Positions 33,662 to 40,253 of a stretch of 40,253 nt of DNA are shown piece after piece (position 1 is the first letter of the stretch; the number at the start of each line of letters is the position of its first letter). The position numbers were made by a program, and so were the translations under genes. Source of the DNA: Candidatus Didemnitutus sp. (GTDB lineage Bacteria; Verrucomicrobiota; Verrucomicrobiia; Opitutales; Opitutaceae); NCBI GenBank assembly GCA_030682505.1, contig JAUXOH010000059.1, positions 1-40,253 of the forward strand, given 5' to 3'. Below the pieces are notes generated by a model. It saw only the letters and a list, made by a program, of their open reading frames with translations, ran no database searches and was not told the DNA's origin.

Positions 33662-34567
33662 TCAGGCGGCTTTCGCCGGAACCGGTTCCTTGGCCAGGGC
33701 GTTGGGTTGAGCTTCGGCGGGCGTGGGTGTGCGGAGAGAGGCGAGGGCGCGCTTGGCGGCGTCGCGCACGTTCTTGTCGGCGGATTCGTCGCGGCTGAGT
33801 TGTTCGAAGAGCGGTGCGGCGTTGACGTCGCGCACGCTGGCGAGGAGTTCAATCATCGCCATTTGGACGAGGGGGGCGGATTCGCGGGGGAGGGCGGCGA
33901 GCAGACCGGCGCGCACCACCTCGTCGTTGGCGTGGAGCGCGAGGGCCTCGACGGCGGAGAGGCGGACGTTGAGCGACGGATCGAAGGCGAGTGCGCCGAC
34001 AAGGTCGGTGAGCACCTTGCGGTCGGGGTTCTTGAGCTCCATCGTCGCGAGCACGCCCTGCAGGCGATCGCTGGTGGATTTCTGTTGGAGCAGCGAGAAG
34101 GTGACGAGTTTGCCCATGCCATCGACCTGCGCGCGGAGGGCCGCGAGTTCGGTCTTGGCCGTGTCATCGGTTGGCAGCACGACGGCGGGCGTGGGCAGAA
34201 ACCGGGAGCCGGCGAACACCCCGGCGACGAGCAGTGTGATGGCCAAGGCAAATTGCAGGGCGGGTTGCGCGGGGAGAATCGCCTCGAAGAACCGGTCGAT
34301 CCGGCTCTTCGCGAGAGCGAAGGGGCTCGGCGCATCCGCTTCGCGCTGGTGCGTCTCGAGCATGGCGTAGAACTGTTCCCGCAGGCGCGGACTGGCTTGC
34401 TCCACCGGGAGGTCGTCGAGTTTGCGGGTGATCTCCTGGAGCGCGGACCATTCGCGCTGGCACGTGGGGCACGAGGCGAGATGGCTGCGCAGCAGGGCGG
34501 CCTCGTCGGGTTGGAGCGTGCCTTCCTGGTGGTCGATGAAGAGTTCTTGGACGCGTTGGCAGTTCAT
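33662..34567 (-). CDS. Anti-sigma factor with zinc finger and HEAT-like repeats
   Basis: A 301-aa transmembrane regulator. The N-terminal zf-HC2 anti-sigma domain has His29-x3-Cys33-x2-Cys36 (LRSHLASCPTCQ), the zinc-binding anti-sigma motif that grips the sigma factor in the cytoplasm. One transmembrane helix (LQFALAITLLVAGVFAGSR, about 104-122) follows. The C-terminal part on the outer side contains HEAT-like repeats (LVGALAFDPSLNVRLSAVEAL, LLAALPRESAPLVQMAMIELL, LFEQLSRDESADKNVRDAAKRAL). HEAT repeats as the sensing part of an anti-sigma factor are not common. It lies 27 bases after the ECF sigma gene and 29 before the DUF4097 gene, a compact operon. Its likely partner is the sigma factor upstream. 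Confidence 0.87.
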   Translation of the reverse strand: MNCQRVQELFIDHQEGTLQPDEAALLRSHLASCPTCQREWSALQEITRKLDDLPVEQASPRLREQFYAMLETHQREADAPSPFALAKSRIDRFFEAILPAQPALQFALAITLLVAGVFAGSRFLPTPAVVLPTDDTAKTELAALRAQVDGMGKLVTFSLLQQKSTSDRLQGVLATMELKNPDRKVLTDLVGALAFDPSLNVRLSAVEALALHANDEVVRAGLLAALPRESAPLVQMAMIELLASVRDVNAAPLFEQLSRDESADKNVRDAAKRALASLRTPTPAEAQPNALAKEPVPAKAA

Positions 34568-34594
34568 GGCGGAAAGGGGATGGAGGATGAGGAC

Positions 34595-35227
34595 TTAGAC
34601 CGCTTGTTCGCGGCGGATTTTGAAATAAACATCGCGCAGCTCCTTCAGGGCGCGGTGGACGCGGACTTTGACGGCGCCGACGGTGGTATCCATCAGGCGC
34701 GCGATTTCCTTCTGCTCGACGTTTTGCAGCCGGGAAAGCACAAGGACTTCGCGGTGTTCCACGGGCATGCGGGCGAGGGCGATCCGCAGGAGGTTGAGGT
34801 CATCGGCCACGACGGCCTTGTGATCGGGCGACAGGCCGGAATCAGGATGGTGATGGAGATCGCTGGGGTCGGTGGGTGCGGCGGCTTTGGCGTTCTTGCG
34901 GAAGTGATCGGCGGCGACTTTGCGGGCGAGATGATAGATCCACGCGGAGAACTTGCCCTCGTCGCGGTAGGTGTGCCGGTATTTGAGGATCCGATAGAAA
35001 ACCACCTGCACCAGATCTTCGCTGAGGGCCGGCTGGTTGGTCATGCGAACAAAGAACGCGTAGAGGCGCTGCTGGTAGCGTTCGAAGATCTCCCCGAGCT
35101 TGGCGACTTCGCCCGCTCGCACGGCAATCATCAGTTCGTGATCGGTCGCTTCCAAGGTGGAGGGGAAGTTAGCGATTCTGGCTGGGGAGGGAACCCGGAT
35201 TTCGGCGGTGGGGAGTGCGAGCGACAT
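34595..35227 (-). CDS. ECF-type RNA polymerase sigma factor
   Basis: A 210-aa sigma-70-family factor with only regions 2 and 4. Region 2 (about 45-115) includes FERYQQRLYAFFVRMTNQPALSEDLVQVVFYRIL and FSAWIYHLARKVAADHFRK. Region 4 (about 148-205) has ALARMPVEHREVLVLSRLQNVEQKEIARLMDTTVGAVKVRVHRALKELR, a helix-turn-helix. An N-terminal extension of about 30 residues precedes region 2. The ATG 35227 start is likely. The gene leads the operon sigma/anti-sigma/DUF4097, the usual order when the anti-sigma protein is co-expressed. The divergent neighbour is a metallo-hydrolase. A promoter of ECF style lies upstream and may be recognised by this factor itself. Confidence 0.92.
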   Translation of the reverse strand: MSLALPTAEIRVPSPARIANFPSTLEATDHELMIAVRAGEVAKLGEIFERYQQRLYAFFVRMTNQPALSEDLVQVVFYRILKYRHTYRDEGKFSAWIYHLARKVAADHFRKNAKAAAPTDPSDLHHHPDSGLSPDHKAVVADDLNLLRIALARMPVEHREVLVLSRLQNVEQKEIARLMDTTVGAVKVRVHRALKELRDVYFKIRREQAV

Positions 35228-35257
35228 GGAACAGGATCATGGTGGCGTGTCGTGGGG

Positions 35258-35285
35258 AATACCGTCCGCGGGACCAATGGTTACA
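35258..35285 (-). promoter_or_regulatory. Possible ECF-type autoregulated promoter
   Basis: On the minus strand, TGTAACC (35285-35279), a -35 element with the AAC core common to ECF promoters, is followed after about 14-15 bases by CGGTATT near 35264-35258 as a weak -10 element. It lies about 30 bases before the sigma-factor ATG. Autoregulation is usual for ECF operons, but the -10 match is loose. Confidence 0.3.
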
Positions 35286-35339
35286 GATTTTCTCAGAAAA
35301 CGACTGGCGCGGGGCGGGGGGCGCCGTCAGTTTTTCCCC

Positions 35340-36266
35340 ATGAATCGTCGCGATTTCGTCTTCACGGGTTCCGCGGCCGTCTCGTTGGGGTTGTTCGCGA
35401 GAGGCTCGCTCTTTGGTCAGACCACTCCGCCGGCGGCGCCGGCAACGCCTCCCCTCGTCACTGAATTCACCGCCTTGCGCCGCGGCGCCGGTCTCTTCAC
35501 GGGGCGCGGCGGCACCATCGGCTGGCTGGCCAATCGCGATGGCCTCGCGGCGGTTGATACGCAGTTCGCCGCGACGGCCGCGAAGTTTCTCGAGGACCTG
35601 CCCGGCCGCGACGGTCGGATGCTCGATGTCGTGATCAATACGCACCACCACGGGGATCACACGAGTGGTAACGCGACGATGCGACCGGCGACCCGTCAGA
35701 TCGTGGCCCACGAGGCCGTGCCCGCCTTGCAGCGGGCCGCCGCGGCGAGGAGCCCGCAGATGGGCGAACCGACCGTGGCGGATACGCTTTTCGCCGCCGC
35801 TTGGCGCACCGAAGTGGGCGACGAAGTCATCTCCGCGCGCCATTTCGGTGCCGCGCATACCGGCGGCGACATCATCGTGCACTTCGAGCGGGCCAATGTC
35901 GTTCATGTCGGTGATCTCGTCTTCAATCGGATGTATCCGGTGACCGATCGGTTGGGTGGTTGTCAGGTGCGGCAATGGATCAACGTGCTTGAGACGGCGG
36001 CCGCCACCTATCCCGGGGACGCGATCTTCATCTTCGGCCACGGCAATCCGCGGTTCGGAATCACGGGTGCCACGGCCGACCTTCATGCCATGCGCGATTT
36101 CCTGACGGGATTGGTCGAGCACGTGCAGGCGGAAATCAACGCCGGCAAATCCAAGGCCGAGATCGTGACCCGCCAGAACCTGGATCAATTCCCGGATTAT
36201 CATGCGGCGCAAAACAGCCGGTTGCCCGTCAACCTCGCGGCGGTCTTCGACGAACTGACAGCGTGA
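35340..36266 (+). CDS. Tat-exported metallo-beta-lactamase-fold hydrolase
   Basis: A 308-aa protein. The N-terminus NRRDFVFTGSAAVSLGLF is a twin-arginine signal, meaning the protein is exported already folded, probably with metal bound. The metal motif THHHGDHTSGN (H102, H104, D106, H107) is followed by ARHFGAAHTGGDIIVHF (third His), VVHVGDLVFNR (bridging Asp) and FGHGNPRFG (final His). A 30-residue proline/alanine linker follows the signal. This group includes hydrolases of unknown substrate in the cell envelope; beta-lactam cleavage is possible but not indicated by B1/B3-specific residues. ATG 35340 starts the Tat signal. The 112-base gap to the divergent sigma factor may hold shared regulation. 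Confidence 0.88.
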   Translation: MNRRDFVFTGSAAVSLGLFARGSLFGQTTPPAAPATPPLVTEFTALRRGAGLFTGRGGTIGWLANRDGLAAVDTQFAATAAKFLEDLPGRDGRMLDVVINTHHHGDHTSGNATMRPATRQIVAHEAVPALQRAAAARSPQMGEPTVADTLFAAAWRTEVGDEVISARHFGAAHTGGDIIVHFERANVVHVGDLVFNRMYPVTDRLGGCQVRQWINVLETAAATYPGDAIFIFGHGNPRFGITGATADLHAMRDFLTGLVEHVQAEINAGKSKAEIVTRQNLDQFPDYHAAQNSRLPVNLAAVFDELTA

Positions 36267-36333
36267 GCACCGCCAGCGTGCCGGCGCAGTTTTGATTCGC
36301 CCGCCTCGCGTCGGTTTGCACTGTCGGAGCGTC

Positions 36334-38289
36334 ATGTCGCGTCATTTTGCCTTCAGCCTGGTTGGGCGGGTGCTCGCGGTTGCCCTGCTGGCAACCGCCG
36401 GGTGGGTGTCGGCGGCCGAATGGCGGCCGGGCGCGCGCGTGATTGTGGAGAAGGCCGGCTTTGGGCACCGCGCGATCATCGTGCGAGCCGAACCGGCGCG
36501 TTGCTTCGTGGCATATGAAGGGACGGACGAGACTTTTGACGAGTGGGTCGAGCTTGATCGCCTGCGCAGTGTTCGGCCGCAAACCACCGAAACCGCCGAA
36601 CCGCCCGCAGACAATGACCGGGAGACGAAAGAAGCCGACGCTGACTTGCCGGTGCCGGAGCCCTTGCCGCGCGGACTGGAATTGCCGCGCGCCGCCCGTG
36701 GCGCGGTGTTGGCCGAGGCCTGGCTTGAACAATTGCCGCGCACGGAGCCCGGCTTGCCGGTGCTTTTCAATGCCGCCGCGCTGGCCTTGCCGCGTTTCGA
36801 CTTTGGCCAGGTCGCCGGCATTCCGACTGCCCGTCCGCCCCTGCGCACGGCCCTGCTCCAGTCGCAGGGGCGCGTGCGCGGCTTTGCCGCCATTGAGGAT
36901 GGCGTCGTGCTCTACAGGCGCGATGACCAGCAGGGTTTCGTGGCCGAGGGCAGACTCGACCTCGCGGTCTTGGAGGGCTTTGCGCCCGAATTTCTTCTGG
37001 CCGATGACTTCAACCACGACGGGGAGACGGACCTGATCGTCGCCGGGGGTCCGATGGTGCAGGTTTTCTATGGTTCCAATTCCGGCCGGTTTGGACCGTC
37101 CGGCTCGGCGTATCGGGGGCTCGCCCCGGTGCGGGGCGTGGCCGCGGGGCGGTTTTTCACCGGCGCGCTTTCGACGGGGATCGCGGTGATCGAGGGCTTC
37201 GACACGTTTCGCCTCCTGCGCTTGGCGCAAAGTGGGATTACGCCCGTCGATGAGCCGTATCGCGTGAAGTTCGATCGCATTACGCGGATCGCCGCCGGTG
37301 ACTTCGATGGGGATGGGTTCACCGACGTTGCCATCACGGCGGAACATCGCGGCCGGAGCACGGGCGCGTGGATGTATTTCAATCACCACGGGGCCAACAA
37401 GCCCTTCCTCTGGCCCGTGGGCGGGCGCGATGATTTTGCGCGCGATCTGGTCGTCGCCGATCTGGATCGCGACGGGCGCGACGATTTGATCATGACCGAC
37501 AGCGAGGCGGAGCACGGTGATCGCATCCGCGTGGTTTTTGGCTCCGCCGGCCGCGCGGGCTGGGAGGACCCGTGGGATTTGATCAGCTCCGAGTTCGGTC
37601 TTGGCCTCGGCACCGCGTCGATCACGGTGGGGGACTACAACCGCGATGGACGAATCGACATCGGGGTGGCCGGACGCAACGGCCTGCGCTTCTACCTCGG
37701 TGCGGATTATCGGCGGTTCAGCCGCAATCCCGTCTGGCCGCGTTTGGTAGCAGGCAGTGATTTTCCAGAGCAGCGCGTCTTTCTGGGCGGCGATTTCGAC
37801 GGCGACGGCGGCTTGGACCTGCTCGGGCATACGCCGGCCTTTGCGACCGGCTACAATCTGCTTTTTAATGTCACGGCAACCGCACTGGACGGTGTTCACG
37901 TGCCCCGACCGCTGTATCGCCGCACTCCGACGCAGGCGGGCACGACCGTGGCCAAGATCGACGGAACCCCCGACCCGTTGCCGCCGGGTGTGCCGCAAAT
38001 CCGCTATCTGGCCAGTCGCGCGGAACCCTACGGCCAATGGCGCTATCGCATCGTCGTCGAGGTGGCGGTGATCAGCGACAACGTCATCGAAGCCCTGGAC
38101 GCGACGTGCCAATACGACAACGTCGACCAGCCACTGCAGGTGGTCTCGGCTGTTGCGCGACGGATGAACGATCAACAATGGAGCGTCGAAATTGTGCTGC
38201 CGCGCGGGCGGGTCTACGAATTCCGCGTGACTGCGCGAGACGACAAGGGCAGGGAGTCCGAACCCCTGCGCGTGACCGTGAATCCCTAG
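36334..38289 (+). CDS. Exported FG-GAP/VCBS-repeat protein with Tudor-like N-terminus
   Basis: A 651-aa secreted protein. Signal peptide about 1-28 (VLAVALLATAGWVSAAE). Residues 30-75 look like a Tudor/agenet-type barrel (WRPGARVIVEKAGFGHRAI then VAYEGTDETFDEWVELDRLR), a motif better known from chromatin readers but present in several Verrucomicrobia-type secreted proteins. A charged linker follows. From about 215 to 510, FG-GAP repeats form a predicted seven-bladed propeller with calcium loops: ADDFNHDGETDLIV, AGDFDGDGFTDVAI, ADLDRDGRDDLIM, GDYNRDGRIDIGV, GDFDGDGGLDLL. The C-terminus (about 570-651) is a beta-sandwich-like segment. Probably a surface or periplasmic binding protein; ligand unknown. 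ATG 36334 chosen for the signal peptide. Confidence 0.87.
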   Translation: MSRHFAFSLVGRVLAVALLATAGWVSAAEWRPGARVIVEKAGFGHRAIIVRAEPARCFVAYEGTDETFDEWVELDRLRSVRPQTTETAEPPADNDRETKEADADLPVPEPLPRGLELPRAARGAVLAEAWLEQLPRTEPGLPVLFNAAALALPRFDFGQVAGIPTARPPLRTALLQSQGRVRGFAAIEDGVVLYRRDDQQGFVAEGRLDLAVLEGFAPEFLLADDFNHDGETDLIVAGGPMVQVFYGSNSGRFGPSGSAYRGLAPVRGVAAGRFFTGALSTGIAVIEGFDTFRLLRLAQSGITPVDEPYRVKFDRITRIAAGDFDGDGFTDVAITAEHRGRSTGAWMYFNHHGANKPFLWPVGGRDDFARDLVVADLDRDGRDDLIMTDSEAEHGDRIRVVFGSAGRAGWEDPWDLISSEFGLGLGTASITVGDYNRDGRIDIGVAGRNGLRFYLGADYRRFSRNPVWPRLVAGSDFPEQRVFLGGDFDGDGGLDLLGHTPAFATGYNLLFNVTATALDGVHVPRPLYRRTPTQAGTTVAKIDGTPDPLPPGVPQIRYLASRAEPYGQWRYRIVVEVAVISDNVIEALDATCQYDNVDQPLQVVSAVARRMNDQQWSVEIVLPRGRVYEFRVTARDDKGRESEPLRVTVNP

Positions 38290-38680
38290 CCGGGCAGGGG
38301 AGCGAGGGCCCGGAACGAGGCGTCCAGTGGGCAGGATCCGGATTTCGCTGGAACGTGAATTCACTGAGAGGTTCTCTTCAGCTGGTCTGATAAACACCTG
38401 CACCATAAATACTTTATTTAAAACAGCGAAATTTCGCTTGCAGGTGAACAGGGGGTGGTTTTCGTGTTTGTTTGCGTCGGCGTTTGCCCTTTTGTTGAGC
38501 GCTGTCGCCCGGCCGACTGCGGTTGGTTCACTCCCTACTTTGCTTTCCCATGGCACTCCCCCTGACCCACTCGCGCCCGTTGAATCGGCAGGCAGGTAGT
38601 TGGGTTCGGGTGCCGGGGGCGGTTACCAACCCGCTTGCCGCACCGGGACAGTCGTTGCTACCCTCACCCTCTTTGTTCGC
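38290..38680. other. Intergenic region upstream of etfB
   Basis: These 391 bases contain no convincing gene. The middle is markedly AT-rich (38391-38440, including TAAATACTTTATTT) and holds nested inverted repeats (listed separately). A 90-codon plus-strand reading (38327-38599) crosses the repeats but lacks a ribosome site and coding character. The etfB promoter most likely lies here. No terminator for the FG-GAP gene was recognised. Confidence 0.6.
38395..38446. promoter_or_regulatory. Nested inverted repeats, possible operator or cruciform
   Basis: CACCTGCA (38395-38402) and TGCAGGTG (38439-38446) are perfect 8-bp inverted copies. Just inside the right arm lies a perfect 14-bp palindrome AGCGAAATTTCGCT (38425-38438). 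The interior is AT-rich. It is about 240 bases before the etfB ATG. A dimeric regulator site or a structured RNA leader is possible; no family-specific consensus is recognised. Confidence 0.4.
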
Positions 38681-39436
38681 ATGAAAATCATCGTCCCTCT
38701 CAAACGCGTCCCCGACGCCGACACGCGCATCCGCCTGCTGCCCGATGGCAGCGGGATCGACACCGATGGCGTGAAGTTTGCCGTCAACCCCTTCGACGCC
38801 ATCGCCCTCGAGGAAGCGCTGCGGTTGCGCGAAAAAATCGGCACCGCCGAGATCGTGGCGGTGAGCATCGGCAGCCCCGAATGCGTGGAGCAACTGCGCA
38901 CCGGCCTTGCCATGGGTGCCGACCGCGCGGTGTTGATCAAGGCCGCCGACTCGCTCGATTCCCTCGCCGTGGCGAAAGTGCTCGCGGCATTTTACCAGAA
39001 GGAGAAGCCCGAACTCGTGTTCCTGGGCAAGCAGGCCATCGACGACGATTCCAATCAGGCCGGCCAGATGCTGGCGGCGTTGCTCGGGATCGCGCAGGCC
39101 ACTTTTGTTTCGAAACTCGAACCGCTCGAGGGCAACCAGCGCTTCAAGTGCAGCCGCGAGACGGATGCCGGCATCGAAACCGTCACGGTTGCCGTGCCGG
39201 CGGTGTTGACGGCGGATTTGCGACTGAACGAACCCCGCTACGTCTCGCTCCCGGGCATCATGAAGGCGAAGAAGAAACCGCTCGAAGAGCTTGCGCTGGC
39301 CGATCTCGGCGTCGACGCCACGTCGCGCACCAGCGTGCTGAAACTCGAAACCCCGCCGAAGCGCAAAGCCGGCGTCAAGGTCAAGACGGTAGACGAACTG
39401 ATCGAGCGTCTCCGCCACGAAGCCAAAGTCCTTTAA
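38681..39436 (+). CDS. etfB: Electron transfer flavoprotein beta subunit
   Basis: A 251-aa subunit of the flavoprotein that passes electrons from acyl-CoA and other dehydrogenases to the quinone pool through ETF dehydrogenase. It binds AMP in the beta subunit. Typical features: KIIVPLKRVPDADTRIRL at the start, VKFAVNPFDAIALEEALRLRE, VVAVSIGSPECVEQLRTGLAMGADRAVLI, VFLGKQAIDDDSNQAGQMLAALLG, and VTVAVPAVLTADLRLNEPRYVSLPGIMKAKKKPLE, the conserved ETF-beta signature. The ATG at 38681 gives normal length; an in-frame start at 38600 would add a non-family tail. Followed 11 bases later by etfA, so the pair forms an operon. No bifurcating partner gene is visible. Confidence 0.94.
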   Translation: MKIIVPLKRVPDADTRIRLLPDGSGIDTDGVKFAVNPFDAIALEEALRLREKIGTAEIVAVSIGSPECVEQLRTGLAMGADRAVLIKAADSLDSLAVAKVLAAFYQKEKPELVFLGKQAIDDDSNQAGQMLAALLGIAQATFVSKLEPLEGNQRFKCSRETDAGIETVTVAVPAVLTADLRLNEPRYVSLPGIMKAKKKPLEELALADLGVDATSRTSVLKLETPPKRKAGVKVKTVDELIERLRHEAKVL

Positions 39437-39447
39437 CTTTCCGTCCC

Positions 39448-40253
39448 ATGTCCAAAATTCTCGTCATTGCTGAACACGCCAACGGGCAGTTGAAACTCGC
39501 CACCGGCTCGGCAGCGGGTTGCGCCCAACAAATCGGCACCGCCACCAACGCCACGTTTGACGTGCTGGTGCTCGGTTCCGGAATTGCCGCGACCGCGCAG
39601 GCTGCGGCCAGTTACGGGGCGGAAGCCGTCTTGACCGCCGATGAGGCGAAGCTGGAGCACCCGCTCGCCGATCGTTACGCCCACGTCATCGCCCAGGTGG
39701 CGAAGGAACGCGGGGCGGAATACATCGTCGCCGCCGCTTCGACCTTCAGCAAGGACGTGCTGCCCCGTGCCGCCGCGCTGCTCGATGCCGGCATGATCAG
39801 TGATGTGGTGGGAGTGGAACCCGCCGCTGACGGACTGACGTTTCGGCGCGTGATGTTTGCCGGCAACGTCATTGCCACCGTCCGACTGGCAGGAGCCGTC
39901 AAGTTTCTCACGGTGCGCAGCGCCGCGTTCGCCGTGCCCGCCGCCTCGGCCGCCGCTTCGCCGATCACGGCGGTGGTCGTGGATGCCGCAACCCTGCCCG
40001 CCCTGATTGAATTCAACGCCTGTGAGCAGAAAGCCGCCGGCCGACCGGATCCCACCGAGGCCCGGGTCGTGGTCTCGGGTGGCCGCGGCGTGAAGACGGC
40101 GGAGGATTTCGAACGCCTCGTCGGTGGTCTCGCCGACAAACTCGGGGCGGCGGTCGGTTCGTCGCGGGCCCTCGTCGACGCGGGCATCACCCCCAATTCC
40201 CTGCAGATTGGACAGACCGGCAAGGTGGTCGCGCCCGATCTCTACATCGCGCT
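39448..40253 (+). CDS. etfA: Electron transfer flavoprotein alpha subunit (partial)
   Basis: The reading starts at ATG 39448 (SKILVIAEHANGQLKLAT) and runs off the window edge with 268 complete codons, so the C-terminal about 45-55 residues are missing. The N-terminal domain pattern is normal (LVLGSGIAATAQAAASYGAEAVLTAD, YIVAAASTFSKDVLPRAAALLDAGMISDVVGVE). The C-terminal FAD-binding region begins with VVVSGGRGVKTAEDFERLVGGLADKLGAAVGSSRALVDAG and NSLQIGQTGKVVAPDLYIA, which holds the FAD-contacting SRAxVDAG and GQTGKVVAP motifs. It forms the FAD-carrying half of the ETF heterodimer with etfB just upstream (11-base gap). Complete in the parent chromosome presumably. Confidence 0.93.
   Translation, partial: MSKILVIAEHANGQLKLATGSAAGCAQQIGTATNATFDVLVLGSGIAATAQAAASYGAEAVLTADEAKLEHPLADRYAHVIAQVAKERGAEYIVAAASTFSKDVLPRAAALLDAGMISDVVGVEPAADGLTFRRVMFAGNVIATVRLAGAVKFLTVRSAAFAVPAASAAASPITAVVVDAATLPALIEFNACEQKAAGRPDPTEARVVVSGGRGVKTAEDFERLVGGLADKLGAAVGSSRALVDAGITPNSLQIGQTGKVVAPDLYIA

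Noticed and set aside
36229..38556. 775-codon minus-strand frame opposite the FG-GAP gene
   Set aside because: Shadow of the FG-GAP protein, whose signal peptide and calcium loops are clear.
38327..38599. 90-codon frame in the gap before etfB
   Set aside because: No ribosome site; it crosses the AT-rich palindrome region and shows no coding pattern, although a hydrophobic run made it worth a look.
1..40253. CRISPR array, tRNA, rRNA, integrase or transposase
   Set aside because: No regularly spaced direct repeats, no cloverleaf ending in CCA, and no recombinase motifs were seen on either strand.

Overview
The window is a GC-rich bacterial chromosome segment with densely packed genes on both strands, frequent ATGA-type overlaps and many weak or absent Shine-Dalgarno sites. 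Gene content and protein style point to the phylum Verrucomicrobia, most likely Opitutales/Opitutaceae. The pointers are a lysine/alanine-rich histone-like micro-peptide, an FG-GAP protein with a Tudor-like N-terminus, an ECF sigma/anti-sigma/DUF4097 operon, abundant TonB-C and S9 peptidase proteins, and a short repeat with TTTCGTG-type ends. This assignment is inferred from general knowledge of the group, not from a database search. No rRNA, tRNA, CRISPR array, transposase or phage genes were seen.

Layout. 1-3743 (minus strand): a 22-aa basic peptide with its own terminator, then ggt-like and malQ genes overlapping by 4 bases. 3883-6139: two divergent RNA methyltransferase genes (SpoU/TrmH type and RlmD/RumA type) separated by a 152-bp element with perfect 18-bp inverted ends. 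6146-16041 (minus): a second histidine kinase, a lipoate-ligase-family protein, an S9 peptidase, and then a three-gene set of TonB-dependent receptor, YfiR-like periplasmic protein and CHASE-like hybrid histidine kinase. 16154-21431: an M20 peptidase, a MarC/serine-hydrolase pair, a small RHH-like protein, a TIGR01777 epimerase and rlmN. 21456-24141 (minus): a tetratricopeptide-like protein, a lytic transglycosylase and a frameshifted small membrane-protein gene. 24253-27937 (plus): miaB, a membrane protein, gmk and an uncharacterised protein. 27938-28571: relic DNA that includes a decayed copy of the 3' part of gmk. 28572-32515 (plus): a Sel1-repeat/TonB-C lipoprotein, a thioredoxin-like protein and an NAPE-PLD-like metallohydrolase. 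32592-35227 (minus): DUF4097 protein, HEAT-repeat anti-sigma factor and ECF sigma factor. 35340-38289 (plus): a Tat-exported MBL hydrolase and an FG-GAP protein. 38681-end: etfB and the start of etfA.

How the genes work together. Several genes serve RNA modification (rlmN, miaB, the RlmD-like and TrmH-like enzymes). Two sets look like envelope signalling. One is receptor-YfiR-hybrid kinase, which resembles the Pseudomonas YfiBNR logic with the cyclic-di-GMP cyclase replaced by a histidine kinase. The other is sigma/anti-sigma/DUF4097, in which the anti-sigma factor carries HEAT-like repeats on the outer side of the membrane. Most of the remainder is ordinary housekeeping. I did not find a clearly new multi-gene system. 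The items most worth a second look are the TonB-YfiR-kinase module, the inverted-end repeat that appears to supply a start codon, and the gmk relic.
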